From NCBI RefSeq assembly GCF_002150685.1, contig NZ_MSSW01000027.1, positions 1 through 64,000 on the forward strand: DNA of 64,000 bases. The letters run 5' to 3'. Both the position numbers and the translations under genes were made by a program. Under the pieces are notes generated by a model. The model worked only from the letters and a program-made list of their open reading frames with translations. It had not been told where the DNA came from and made no database searches. The DNA comes from Algoriphagus antarcticus. GTDB lineage: Bacteria; Bacteroidota; Bacteroidia; Cytophagales; Cyclobacteriaceae. Below are positions 25,695 to 36,100 of this stretch, piece after piece. The first letter of the stretch is position 1. Each line of letters opens with the position of its first letter.

Positions 25695-26192
25695 ATGAAA
25701 TACCTTTCACTATTTTCACTTCTATTGTTATCATGCAGTTTTACTGCCTGTGACGACGATAATGAAGAACTGCCAAACCAGTTAGTAGGTACTTGGGAGA
25801 ATCGCAGCTTTGTCGATTCTGTGAACTACTGGGTAGTAAATACACTTGAATTCAAAAATGACAGTGTTTATCAATACAGGACAACAGTAAGAGATTCTGA
25901 AAATGGGCCGGATTTAGGCTACCGTTTTTTTTATGATGATAATTACGAATGGAATGGGAATACCTTTACATATTCTCCTGATCTAGCCGCCTGGATAGAT
26001 CATAGAGAGGAAGATTTTTATGTGCCAAAGCAAGAGTTATTGGCTGGAATTATTGATTTCTTCGGAATTCCTACGGCTGCTATTTCTTTTAGGAACAATC
26101 GAACTAAGATGATTTATCAAGAGAATTGCCCTAAAGAATTTCTTCCCTGTGATGTTCCTTTTGAGTCTGTAGAGTACATCAGAGTGGATTGA
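25695..26192 (+). CDS. small lipoprotein, lipocalin-like
   Basis: The ATG at 25695 gives 165 residues starting with a lipoprotein signal (LFSLLLLSCSFTAC, Cys20) followed by the acidic DDDNEE typical of surface lipoproteins of this phylum. VGTWENRSFVDSVNYW and VNTLEFKNDSVYQYR suggest a lipocalin-like strand pattern. A cysteine pair near the C-terminus (NCPKEFLPCD) may form a disulfide. The start at 25650 would put 15 polar residues before the signal. Function unknown. Confidence 0.7.
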   Translation: MKYLSLFSLLLLSCSFTACDDDNEELPNQLVGTWENRSFVDSVNYWVVNTLEFKNDSVYQYRTTVRDSENGPDLGYRFFYDDNYEWNGNTFTYSPDLAAWIDHREEDFYVPKQELLAGIIDFFGIPTAAISFRNNRTKMIYQENCPKEFLPCDVPFESVEYIRVD

Positions 26193-26206
26193 ATTAAACA
26201 TAAATA

Positions 26207-26242
26207 AAACTGGCTGTATGAAATTCATGTTACAGCCAGTTT
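26207..26242. terminator. bidirectional terminator between convergent genes
   Basis: AAACTGGCTGTA (26207-26218) pairs perfectly with 26231-26242 around a 12-nt loop. TTGTTTTT (as GTTTTTA) follows on the plus side and a T-rich run on the minus side, so it can serve both the lipoprotein gene and the convergent gene ending at 26253. Confidence 0.85.
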
Positions 26243-26252
26243 TGTTTTTAGT

Positions 26253-26726
26253 CTATGCTTTGATCACTTTTTTATAGACTACTATTCCAAGTCCTAGAGT
26301 AATAAGGAATAAAATCAAGCTAATCCACTCGAAAGTCCGACGCTGGGCAAGTTTTTCTTCTATCTGATTGTCCCGCTCAGCTACTGCTCTTTTTAAAGCT
26401 TGGACATCCCTCTCTTGTTTGAAGGCTATGGCCTTATAGTCTTCTCCCGTCTGAGTGGCAGTGGTTGTTTCAATGTCACCGATCATCCGAAGCTCATCCA
26501 TGATTAGGTTATCCTTTTGGACGATTCTTTCCAGCCATTCATTCGTTTCGATCATGTCCTTTTTGGTGCGGTTGCCGAAGATTCCTGACTTTTTACTTTC
26601 AGAATCTTTCCATTGTTGCGTGAGTGCATCGCGATCCTGAACCATTTTTTCCAATTTCGCTTGGCCAGCTTCAGTGAATTGTGGTGTGATTAGATTTAAA
26701 AACAGTAGAACTAGTCCGAAGGTCAT
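26253..26726 (-). CDS. exported coiled-coil protein with C-terminal membrane anchor
   Basis: This 157-residue protein begins with a hydrophobic signal or anchor (MTFGLVLLFLNLITPQF), continues as a charged helical coiled coil (about 20-125, AKLEKMVQDRDALTQQW; RAVAERDNQIEEKLAQR) and ends with a clear membrane helix (WISLILFLITLGLGIVVYKKVIKA). The rod is thus probably periplasmic and tethered to the inner membrane. No named family recognised. Confidence 0.7.
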   Translation of the reverse strand: MTFGLVLLFLNLITPQFTEAGQAKLEKMVQDRDALTQQWKDSESKKSGIFGNRTKKDMIETNEWLERIVQKDNLIMDELRMIGDIETTTATQTGEDYKAIAFKQERDVQALKRAVAERDNQIEEKLAQRRTFEWISLILFLITLGLGIVVYKKVIKA

Positions 26727-26932
26727 TTTTTTTGGGTATTTGAATTACTAAACGTTACCATTTCGGGCCGTTCAAGTGTGAGTTTACTTCTTTTATAAAG
26801 GAAGGCAAAGATTAGCATCCTTACAAAAAAGATCATTGTTACAGACAGGGATTTCCAGTCAGTCAATTTCTGTGAGTGGCTCTTGGGATTAATATATACA
26901 AGTTAGTTTCTCAGTTTCTGATCGTCCATTTC

Positions 26933-27142
26933 TTATGCAGAGCCGATTGCTTTGAAATTTTCACATCCCGTAGTCAACTCAGAATTATCCGTAAGTTCAA
27001 TACTCCCAATCTCCGTAGCATTGAATTCGCCTTTTTCAATAGCAGATACCAGAGTTAGCTCAGGCGTTGTGAAGGAATTGTAGCTACTCGCGTAGATTTG
27101 GATTGGAAATAAAAATAGCCAAACAAAAATTGCAGTTTTCAT
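26933..27142 (-). CDS. small secreted protein
   Basis: The 69 residues start with a good signal peptide (MKTAIFVWLFLFPIQIYASS) and a short polar mature part with a single Cys (TTGCENFKAIGSA). It lies just downstream of mnmD on the same strand. The signal peptide argues for a real gene, but length and lack of a family leave doubt. Confidence 0.45.
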   Translation of the reverse strand: MKTAIFVWLFLFPIQIYASSYNSFTTPELTLVSAIEKGEFNATEIGSIELTDNSELTTGCENFKAIGSA

Positions 27143-27195
27143 AAGATTGGTGGTTTTTCCTAATTCCTATCCAAACAGCATTCCAGTGAGTAGAT

Positions 27196-27879
27196 TTATT
27201 TTTTCCAGCCTCTTGTCATTTCTTTTTTGCCTGGAGGGCCAGGTAAAGTTTCTACTTCGAGCCCTACTTCATTCAGGTCTCTTCTTAGCTGACCCGTTGC
27301 ACAGTAGGTAGTGAATATTCCTCCTGGGTTCATTGATCCGCAAACTTTGCTGAGCACCTCTTTTTCCCACATTTCAGGCTGTTTGCTTGGCGCAAATGCA
27401 TCATAGAAGACCACATCGGTAGGATAGAGAACCACTTCCTGAAGCGTTGTTTTTTCTTTTTTCATATTGAAATATTCCGACATGATAATGCCTTTGTCCC
27501 ATTCCGCTTTGTGCACTCGCTGTAAATATGGCTTGTAATGAAAAATAGCGTCATCCATATCTCCGTAGTTCAACTGGGAATAAATATCCTCGGAGAGCGG
27601 AAATGGCTCAATGGTATGATAAAGTACAGGAATCTGATTTTGTTCTGCCCAAACTAAGGTAAGCCAAGCATTGAGCCCTGTTCCGAATCCCACTTCAAAA
27701 ACGCGAAGAGGTTTTTTGTTCGGGTTATTCATCACCCAAGAGTCTAGGCCATAGAGCATGCATATATGGATGGATTCTTTGAAAGCACCGCCTAAATTGT
27801 GGTAGCTTTCTTTTAACTCTTTATTGTAAAGAGAATGAGAACCGTCCTCGGTGGTGATGATTTTGAGGTTTTCGCTCAT
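27196..27879 (-). CDS. mnmD: tRNA 5-methylaminomethyl-2-thiouridine methyltransferase MnmD
   Basis: MnmD adds the last methyl in mnm5s2U34 of certain tRNAs; in E. coli it is the N-terminal half of MnmC, here a stand-alone 227-residue form. SAM-binding FEVGFGTGLNAWL (61-73), then VFYDAFAPSKQPEMWEKEV with the catalytic acid, and GGIFTTYCATGQLRRDL support it. The start at 27879 (MSENLKIITTEDGSHS) overlaps the ispF stop as ATGA and is preferred to 27903. Last gene of the M16-ispF-mnmD operon. Confidence 0.9.
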   Translation of the reverse strand: MSENLKIITTEDGSHSLYNKELKESYHNLGGAFKESIHICMLYGLDSWVMNNPNKKPLRVFEVGFGTGLNAWLTLVWAEQNQIPVLYHTIEPFPLSEDIYSQLNYGDMDDAIFHYKPYLQRVHKAEWDKGIIMSEYFNMKKEKTTLQEVVLYPTDVVFYDAFAPSKQPEMWEKEVLSKVCGSMNPGGIFTTYCATGQLRRDLNEVGLEVETLPGPPGKKEMTRGWKK

Positions 27880-28358
27880 ACAGAATAAATTAGAGCCGAA
27901 CAATATGCTGATACGCCTTCCTGTCTGCCTACAAATCCAAGTTTCTCAGTGGTTGTTGCTTTGATGGAAATTTCATTTTCAGATACATTCATCACTTCGG
28001 AGAGACACTTTTTCATGGTTGGGATGTGAGGATTGATTTTCGGAAGCTGCAGGCAAATCGTGGTATCTAAGTTGCCCACTTCATAGCCAGCCTCGCGAAG
28101 GAGAACCATTACTTCTGCCAGCAGGATTTTGCTGTCTATACCCTTGAATTTTGGGTCTTGATCGGAGAAATGATGTCCGATGTCACGAAGATTTGCTGCG
28201 CCTAAGAGCGCGTCGCAAATCACATGTATCAAGACATCTGCGTCGGAATGGCCAAAAGCACCCTTTTCGTGTTCTAATTTGATTCCACCCAACCAGAACT
28301 CATGGCCTTCTTTAAGTTGGTGGACATCATAGCCGAAACCTATTCTGAATTTGTTCAT
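27876..28358 (-). CDS. ispF: 2-C-methyl-D-erythritol 2,4-cyclodiphosphate synthase
   Basis: IspF forms the cyclic diphosphate in the MEP isoprenoid pathway. The 160 residues carry RIGFGYDVHQL with zinc ligands Asp11 and His13, GHSDADVLIHVICDALLGA with His45, and the C-terminal TTTEKLGFVGRQEGVSA. It overlaps both neighbours by 4 nt (ATGA), which implies translational coupling. Confidence 0.97.
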   Translation of the reverse strand: MNKFRIGFGYDVHQLKEGHEFWLGGIKLEHEKGAFGHSDADVLIHVICDALLGAANLRDIGHHFSDQDPKFKGIDSKILLAEVMVLLREAGYEVGNLDTTICLQLPKINPHIPTMKKCLSEVMNVSENEISIKATTTEKLGFVGRQEGVSAYCSALIYSV

Positions 28359-29596
28359 GCAGGTACAGATTTATAATATAAGACAGAGGAGTTTTCTTCA
28401 CGGATCAGGCGATTTGCCCAAGACATAATTTCATCTCCTTTTATTTTTGATTTCTTTTCGAATTCCTCGTAATACAGATCGGGGTTTCCAAGCTGTGCAT
28501 AATTTGCCAGATTCATAGCCCTGTTGAGCACTTGGATGGACTCGTAGGTTTTCATTGCTTCGCCCTGATTCTTTACTTTCTGAAGAGAATGATCAGAGAT
28601 TTCTGAAGCTAGAAACTTAGAAACTACTTCGTCCATTGCGTTTTCGGCTTCTTCTGCTGACACACCACTTTCCATTTTTCCAGAGAAAATCAAAAGTCCA
28701 GGATCCACAGATCCTAAAACATAAGCTCCCACAGCTGCAAAAAGTTTTCCGTTTTTCACCAACGTTTGCTCCAGAAGAGAAGACTTGCCAAAACCTATGA
28801 TGTCGGCGATTAAATCGGCTTCCAAGTAGCCCTCAGCCAGTTTTGCTGGCATTTTATAAGCTTTGTAAAGTGCATCTGTAGGCACAGCGGCCTCTACCAC
28901 TTTGATCTTTTTGGTATGTTGGGCTGGCTCGACTGGAATTTGAAGGGTTGATTTTGAAAGATTCGGAATTGGTTCAAACCATTTCTTTGCTAATCTCTCT
29001 ACTTCGGCTTGCTTCACCGCGCCAGCAACTACTAAGACGGCATTGTCAGGTCTGTAATTTGCTTTATAAAAGTCCCAAACATCCTCTTGCGTATAATTAA
29101 TAATATCATCCAGATTCTGTCCAATTGTTGGCCACCGATAGGGGTGAGTGTCGTAAGCAAGAGGCCTCAAGTGATGGAATACATCGCCATAAGGCTGATT
29201 AAGGTAGCGCTGTTTATACTCTTCCATGACCACTTTCCGCTGAGTTTCGATAGTTTTCTCGCTCAGTGTCAGTTCCGACATGCGGTCTGATTCCAGCCAA
29301 AATGCTGTTTCCAGATTTGCAGCAGGAATCGTGATGTAATAATTAGTAATGTCAGGACTGGTAAATGCGTTGCAAGCACCGCCGACACGCTCCAGTTCTC
29401 GGTCGAAAACAGGGACATTGGCAGAGCTTCCAAACATCAAATGTTCGAAAAAATGCGCAAGTCCGGTTTTTCCGAGCTTTTCATTTCGGGATCCAACTTT
29501 ATAGAGAAGGTTGAAAACAGCGATTTTACTGCCGTGATCCTCGTGGACGATCACTTCTAATCCGTTTTCTAGGAAAAATCTTTGGTAGGGTAGCAT
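28355..29596 (-). CDS. M16 family zinc metallopeptidase
   Basis: The ATG at 29596 starts a 413-residue protein with the normal family opening (MLPYQRFFLENGLEVIVHED). The inverted zinc motif is intact: His48-x-x-Glu51-His52 in GLAHFFEHLMF, with the distal Glu supplied by the later helix (ETQRKVVMEEYKQR). The C-terminal half is the second, non-catalytic M16 domain. There is no signal peptide, unlike many M16 proteins, so it is probably cytoplasmic. Coupled to ispF by a 4-nt overlap. Confidence 0.92.
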   Translation of the reverse strand: MLPYQRFFLENGLEVIVHEDHGSKIAVFNLLYKVGSRNEKLGKTGLAHFFEHLMFGSSANVPVFDRELERVGGACNAFTSPDITNYYITIPAANLETAFWLESDRMSELTLSEKTIETQRKVVMEEYKQRYLNQPYGDVFHHLRPLAYDTHPYRWPTIGQNLDDIINYTQEDVWDFYKANYRPDNAVLVVAGAVKQAEVERLAKKWFEPIPNLSKSTLQIPVEPAQHTKKIKVVEAAVPTDALYKAYKMPAKLAEGYLEADLIADIIGFGKSSLLEQTLVKNGKLFAAVGAYVLGSVDPGLLIFSGKMESGVSAEEAENAMDEVVSKFLASEISDHSLQKVKNQGEAMKTYESIQVLNRAMNLANYAQLGNPDLYYEEFEKKSKIKGDEIMSWANRLIREENSSVLYYKSVPA

Positions 29597-29798
29597 ATTT
29601 GTAGCTTGCAAAGCTAAGATAATTGGCAATGTTGGCTAATCAGGAAGGGTATTTTAAATAAGCCTAAGTGCGAAAACTTCAGTTCAACCCGAAACAATTC
29701 CTTTGATGTAAGCATTCCTGATTTTTTCGAAAAAAAAACGAACTTTGGAATGATTGATTAAATTAGTTTCCCTTTACAACCCTCAGCTCAAATTTCTT

Positions 29799-31364
29799 AT
29801 GAAAAAACATTGCGTAGAACTCCATCAAACCGGACAGTTTTCACAATTTTTTTTGGATTATATCGGAGGGAAAGACGAATTAGCGCCTTTTTATACTCAT
29901 TATCCCAAGTTGGAGAGCTTCAGACAAGCTATTGAGCAGAAGACTTTTTCCGAAGGAAATCGAAAGGTTCTGGTCGATGCGCTCCAGACCCAATATGCCA
30001 ATCAGGAAGTAGGCTCCGCGGTCTCTTCGAATATTGAGTCCTTAGCGTCAGATCGTACGTTCACCGTGACTACAGGACATCAACTTAATCTTTTCACTGG
30101 ACCGCTTTATTTCATTTACAAAATTGTCTCCACAATCAATCTTGCCAAGAAATTAGCCGAGACATATCCTGATTACAAGTTTGTGCCAATTTACTGGATG
30201 GCGACAGAAGATCACGATTTTGATGAGATCAATTACTTCAAGCTTGATGGCAAGAAATACCAGTGGGATTCTGATCAAACTGGAGCCGTCGGAGATTTTG
30301 AGTTGGATAAGAGTTTTAAAGAGTTTCTTAAGTCTGTTGCTTTCGCCCCAGAAGTGTTTTTGGAGGCTTACTCTTCCTCCAAAACATTAGCAGAGGCAGT
30401 TCGGAAGTATGTCAATTCGCTCTTCGGTGAAGAAGGATTGGTCATCGTAGATGGAGACGATGCGAAATTGAAAAGAGAGTTTACAGAAGTGATACTCGCT
30501 GACTTGTTTGAGCATACCCCTTTCGAAAAATCAACTGCGGCGACGGATGCATTAGAAGAGTTGGGCTATAGTAGTCAGATTTTCCCCCGTGAAGTCAATT
30601 TTTTCTATTTAGACAAAGGTGTTCGAGAGCGAATTGAGAAAATGGAATCGGGTTTCGGAATTGTAAATACTGATTTGCGATTTACCAATGAAGAAATGAG
30701 AGCTTTGATCGAGAAAGATCCAGAGCGATTCAGCCCCAATGTGGTGTTGCGCCCACTTTATCAGGAAATCATCCTGCCTAATCTTGCTTATTTGGGAGGC
30801 CCTGCTGAAGTGGTTTACTGGCTTCAGTTGAAAGGGGTTTTTGATCATTTTGAGGTTCCGTTTCCAGTATTGTTGCCACGTAATTTTGCTTTGATTATCA
30901 ACGAGAAAGTGCAGCGCAAAATGGGCCAGTTGAATTGGGAAGTGGAAGATCTTTTTGTAGATGTGGAGCATTGGAAAAAGACTTTTGTGAAGGCTGAAGC
31001 GAGCATTGATATTGAGCTTGACAAACAAAAGGAGATTGTTTCCACTCTGTTTGATAAAAAAGGAAAGGAAGCTGCTCATCTAGAGAAAAGTCTTGAAAGT
31101 GCTTTTGAAGCTGGTAAAGTTCGCTCCTTGAAGATCATCGATCAGATGGCTAGAAAGCTTCGCAAGGCCGAAGAACGAAGGTTGCATACGCAAATAGAGC
31201 GTGCCTGTTGTATTGAGGAGTTAGTAAAGCCAGGTGGTAGTCCACAGGAGCGGGTGGTAAATATGATGCAGTTCTACCTGAGTAATCCTGATCTGATCTT
31301 AGAGCTTTTGGATTGTTTTGATCCGCTGGATTTCAGAATGATGGTATTGGAAAATGAGTCTTGA
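29799..31364 (+). CDS. bshC: bacillithiol biosynthesis cysteine-adding enzyme BshC
   Basis: BshC joins cysteine to glucosaminyl-malate in the last step of bacillithiol synthesis. The ATG at 29799 gives 521 residues (MKKHCVELHQTGQFSQFF), close to the family length; a TTG at 29754 is less likely. TVTTGHQLNLFTGPLYFIYKIVSTI and FVPIYWMATEDHDFDEI are BshC signatures (nucleotide-binding-like core). A C-terminal coiled coil (about 395-480) is typical. It overlaps the next gene by 11 bp. bshA and bshB are not in the window. Confidence 0.95.
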   Translation: MKKHCVELHQTGQFSQFFLDYIGGKDELAPFYTHYPKLESFRQAIEQKTFSEGNRKVLVDALQTQYANQEVGSAVSSNIESLASDRTFTVTTGHQLNLFTGPLYFIYKIVSTINLAKKLAETYPDYKFVPIYWMATEDHDFDEINYFKLDGKKYQWDSDQTGAVGDFELDKSFKEFLKSVAFAPEVFLEAYSSSKTLAEAVRKYVNSLFGEEGLVIVDGDDAKLKREFTEVILADLFEHTPFEKSTAATDALEELGYSSQIFPREVNFFYLDKGVRERIEKMESGFGIVNTDLRFTNEEMRALIEKDPERFSPNVVLRPLYQEIILPNLAYLGGPAEVVYWLQLKGVFDHFEVPFPVLLPRNFALIINEKVQRKMGQLNWEVEDLFVDVEHWKKTFVKAEASIDIELDKQKEIVSTLFDKKGKEAAHLEKSLESAFEAGKVRSLKIIDQMARKLRKAEERRLHTQIERACCIEELVKPGGSPQERVVNMMQFYLSNPDLILELLDCFDPLDFRMMVLENES

Positions 31365-31926
31365 TAAGCATGAGCTAAGAACTTTTTATATGGAACTGCG
31401 AGCTGCACTTTCAAATGAGCAGCTTGAAAAAAAGTCCCTAAAGATCACCGACCATGTGATTGCTTTTTTGGATGAACGAAAAGAGCTGAATAATTTCCAT
31501 CTGTTTTTCCCTATCCCGAAACAGATGGAAATCAATACCTATCCTATTAAAGAATATTTGGAGCGTAGAGGCGGGAATATCTACACCTCCAGAGTTGAAC
31601 TTGATTCGTTCACCTTACAGACCTTACTTTTAAAGGCTAACACAAAATTCCAGCTCGATAAATGGGGGATTCCGATTCCAGAGAATTTTGAATTGGTGAG
31701 CAATGAGTTGATTCAAGTGGTTTTTGTTCCACTGCTAGCTTACGATCAAAAAGGAAACAGAATCGGTTTTGGTAAAGGATATTATGATATTTTTTTGAGT
31801 AATCTTGACTCTTCAATTCTGAAGATTGGGTTGAGTTATTTTTCACCTGAGCTTTACATTCCCTCTGAATTGCATGATATACCACTCGATTATTGCATTA
31901 CGCCAGAAAATATCATTACTTTTTGA
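31354..31926 (+). CDS. 5-formyltetrahydrofolate cyclo-ligase
   Basis: The enzyme converts 5-formyl-THF to 5,10-methenyl-THF with ATP. In 190 residues it shows the folate/ATP-site elements FFPIPKQMEINTYPI, WGIPIPEN and VFVPLLAYDQKGNRIGFGKGYYD, the last being the family's best signature. It starts 11 bp inside the bshC end, so the two are co-translated. Confidence 0.93.
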   Translation: MSLDKHELRTFYMELRAALSNEQLEKKSLKITDHVIAFLDERKELNNFHLFFPIPKQMEINTYPIKEYLERRGGNIYTSRVELDSFTLQTLLLKANTKFQLDKWGIPIPENFELVSNELIQVVFVPLLAYDQKGNRIGFGKGYYDIFLSNLDSSILKIGLSYFSPELYIPSELHDIPLDYCITPENIITF

Positions 31927-31948
31927 TCTTGTAAAAATAAGTTGTTCC

Positions 31949-32446
31949 ATGCGATTTACCCTTTTAGCGGCTTTTGCTGCGCTTACTCTTGTGTTTTCAT
32001 CTGCTCTAGAATCTAAGGCACAGATGAGAGATTATAATACCATGGTTGGGATTACAGCCGGAACCAATATTGGAGGGACTGTAAAGCAATTCATTTCTGA
32101 CCAAGGAGCAGTCGATCTCCTGGTCTATCGAAGGTGGAAAGGCTGGGTAGCGGCAGTTTTGTATGAGCACCATATGGATATTAGGGAAGTGAGAGGGCTG
32201 GAGTGGTATTTCGGAGGAGGAGCTCATTATGGAATGTGGAAAGATGGAAAAGGCGAGCCTCCATGGGTTGACAAAATAGACCAGGATTATAATGCCTATG
32301 GGATAGATGCGGTTATAGGCCTAGAATACAATATCAATCGCAGTAGTTTTTATGTGGGGCTTTATTGGAAGCCAGCATATAATTTCACTGACTTTACTAA
32401 GCTGTGGGAGGATGAAGCAGCGTTTACGCTGAGGTATGCGCTTTAG
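31949..32446 (+). CDS. secreted outer-membrane beta-barrel-like protein
   Basis: Using the ATG at 31949, the 165-residue protein starts with a signal peptide (LAAFAALTLVFSSALESKAQ). The rest has alternating aromatic strands (MVGITAGTNIGGTVKQF, WVAAVLYEHHMDI, SFYVGLYWKPAYNF) and ends AFTLRYAL, suggesting a small outer-membrane barrel. An upstream in-frame start at 31874 lies inside the folate gene and is rejected. Function unknown. Confidence 0.7.
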   Translation: MRFTLLAAFAALTLVFSSALESKAQMRDYNTMVGITAGTNIGGTVKQFISDQGAVDLLVYRRWKGWVAAVLYEHHMDIREVRGLEWYFGGGAHYGMWKDGKGEPPWVDKIDQDYNAYGIDAVIGLEYNINRSSFYVGLYWKPAYNFTDFTKLWEDEAAFTLRYAL

Positions 32447-33198
32447 ACAAGGAGTGAAGACCGGCTTTGGGAATTATTTCGAATACTGACTATTTTTTAG
32501 GGATTGCTCACTATTGCATTAAGGTCAGAAAAGATGTATAGTCAAATTTTAAATTATTCACGTCATGAATCGTCGCTTTGCTTTCCTTCTTTGAGTTTAA
32601 ATTATTGATTAGGTACAATTTTCAGTATCAAAAACACAAAGATTGGAGATGCAAAGCAGTTTCGGATAATATGAATTCAGAATATTATTTTTTGCACGAT
32701 TAAACATTTGCAAATGAGTTTTAAGCCATTCTTTAATAATTGCCTGTTTTTAAGTCTTATTTGACATCAATATTTTACCCTGTTTGTTCAAAATTCTTTA
32801 GAAAATCTGCCATTATTTCTTTTACAGCACCATAGGCACAAATACTTGGAAGAAATTCAAAATAATAATATATATTTTTTAATACTACGTTATCAAAATA
32901 AAATTTGGAAATAAGCTCTGATTTTATCCATTATCTTATTTTTTATAAAGTCTAAGTATAAAGAACCGAATTTATGCTTGATCAAGCCGTTAAAACTAAT
33001 TATAGACCGATGGTTTATAATTATGTGTTTTAATTATCTCTTGTTACCAAAGATTATAATTTTAAATTTCAAAATTTGATTAATTTGCATTATAATTATT
33101 TTTAATTGCAATAATTTAATTAAGTATACACTAACAGGCGCATTTTGTTATTAAGTTGAAAGGGATTTTATTTAGGTATCAATCAAACTAAATACCTT
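32447..33198. other. 752-bp AT-rich region upstream of susC
   Basis: No credible ORF or RNA gene is seen. The last 300 bp are strongly AT-rich with many TTAATT/AATTAT runs and probably hold the susC promoter and regulatory sites, but no clear -33/-7 pair or anti-sigma/sigma gene could be assigned. Confidence 0.4.
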
Positions 33199-36100
33199 AT
33201 GAGAAAAGCTTTACTCTTTGTTTTTGCGCTTTTCACCATGTCACTCACGTATGAGGTGTCAGCGCAACAGCGGGTAATTACCGGAACGGTAATTTCCGAA
33301 GAAGACGGGCTCGGTCTGCCAGGAGCAACCGTACTCGTTAAAGGTACTACAGTGGGGATGACCACCGATTTGGATGGTAATTACTCCATTACAGTACCAG
33401 CAGGTTCTGATGTTCTAGTTTACTCTTTTGTGGGGTTAAAATCCGCAGAAGAAGTAATCGGTAACAGAACCATTATTAATGTCACCCTTATGACTGACGC
33501 CGCGCAACTATCCGAAGTGGTAGTGACGGCGATTGGTATCGAAAGGGAAAAGAAAGCGCTCGGCTATGGAGTAACTTCCGTCGGCAGTGAGCAGCTTGAG
33601 AATCGTCCTGAGCAAGACGTAGCACGTGTATTGCAAGGGAAAGTACCGGGTGTGAATATCACCTCGACCAATGGTATGTCAGGATCTGGAACAAACATGG
33701 TCATCAGAGGATATTCTTCTGCGACAGGTTCCAATCAGCCACTATTCGTAGTTGATGGGGTTCCTTTCAACACAAGTACTAATAACACTAATGGGTTCTC
33801 TCAAGGTGGTGCTACTACTTCTTCTCGATTCTTGGATATTGATCCAAATAATATCGAGTCGATGTCAGTACTGAAAGGTCTATCTGCAACCGTTCTTTAT
33901 GGTGATCAGGGTAGAAACGGGGTAATCTTGATTACTACCAAATCCGGAGCTACTAAAAGAAAAGCTGCTGAGGTAACTATCAATCAATCCATATTCTCCA
34001 ACACTGCGGCATCTTTGCCTACGTACGGAACAATATATGGAAATGGTTTCCAGCAATCTCCTGGATTCTTCTTCTCTAACTTTGGCCCAAGTATGGATCA
34101 AGGTCTTCAGGTCAATCACCCCTATGCTACTTCACGAGTTGCCTCTGTAAGAGAAGCATTTCCACAGTTTTGGGTAGATGGCGTAGTAGGTGGTACTCCG
34201 GTAAAGTATGACTTTAAAGCATATGAGGACCCTTCTACTGCTTTCTTCCGTACTGGAATAGTTTCCAATACCTCTATTCAAGTTGCAGGTGGTTCTGATC
34301 GGACTGGATATAGCGCAAGCTTTGGTTATACTGATGATGAAGGTTTTACTCCTGGAAACGAAATGCAGAAGTATAACTTTGGATTGGGTATCAATTCCGC
34401 AATTTCTGATAAGTTGTCTGTAAACTCTTCTTTTACATTTGCGATTACCGATCTGCAATCTCCACCGGTGAATGCTTCATTCGGTTCAGGTCCAAATGGT
34501 GGTATTCCATCCGTGTTTGCACACGTGTTATATACGCCTAGATCTGTTGATTTGGCAGGACTTCCTTTCGAAAATCCAATCGATAAGAGTTCTGTATACT
34601 ATAGAGGCGGTAATGATATCGTGAACCCTAATTGGTTAGTAAAGAACTACGTGAATACATCTGATGTGCAGCGATTCTTCAACTCTACCTCATTAAATTA
34701 TGATGTCAACGATAATGTCTCAGTTACTTATCGTCTAGGTTTGGATACTTACACAGAGACTCAGGAGGCTAGATACAACAAAGGTGGACCTTCAATAAGT
34801 TTGGCTACTCAGTCTGGATATTACAGAACGATCAACTTGAAAAATACCATCTGGAATCAGGATTTGATTATTAACTGGAAAAAGGAGTTTTCCGAGAAAT
34901 TCGGAATGTCTGCTTTGATCGGTGGTAACTCAAGATATGATTACTTCGAGCAGGTAGGTGTTGCTTCCCAAGGTCAATTGGCTTTCGGATTATTCCGTCA
35001 TTCCAACTTTACCAACTCATCCAGTAACGATGCTTATTCAGGGACAGGCATGAACAGAACTCAAGAAGAGCAGAGAATGGGGGTTTATGCCAACGTGACG
35101 TTGGACTACTCTAACTATCTGTATTTGAATTTAGCTGCAAGAAATGACTGGACCTCTACTGTAGAACAGGAAAACAGAAGAATTCTGTATCCGGGAGCAT
35201 CAGTTTCATTTATTCCGACTACTGCATTCAACTGGAATTCTTCTACGCTAAATGATTTGAAAGTAAGACTTGCTTATGGTACTTCTGCGGGCTTCCCCCC
35301 ACCATATAGCACTCGAAATATCCTTACTCAAAGAGCAAGAGCTTTCGATGCAGGTGGTACAGTAACCCAAACTCACGAGGTGGCTAATAGACTTGGTAAC
35401 CCCGATTTGAGACCAGAGCTTCAGCAGGAACTTGAGTTTGGCTTGGAAGGTGTTATGTTTAACAACAAGTTAAGATTTGATTTTTCTATGTATGAGAAAA
35501 ATACATCTGACTTGATCACAGATACACCGATCGATCCTGCTACTGGTTTTAACTTTACTCAGAAGAATATTGGTAAATTAAGAACCAGAGGTATTGAATT
35601 TCAGGCTACTGTGACACCAATATCGACTGCATCCGGATTCCGTTGGGAATCTACGATCAACTGGTCTATGTATAGAAGTGTGGTCATGGAACTAGCGCCA
35701 GGACTGGATCAAGTTGTGATTTCTGGTTTTACTACTTTAGGAAACTTTGCTATCCCAGGTGAGCCATTTAACGTAATCAAAGGCATTGGTTTTGAGAGAA
35801 ATGAGCAGACGGGTCAACCGATCATCCTATCAAATGGTCTTCATAAGCCAACTTCCGATTTGGTCATCTTAGGTGATCCAAATCCAAAATGGAATGGATC
35901 ATGGATCAACTCATTCTCTTATAAAGGTTTCACTTTGAACGCAATGATTGAGTACAGACACAAGGGAGATGTATTCTCTAATACAGTGACTGCTACGCTT
36001 GCAAGAGGTGTGACCAAAGATCCTGTGGTGGACAGAGAATTGACGTTCATTATGCCAGGTGTAAAAGAAGATGGTACTCCAAATGATATCCAAATCACAG

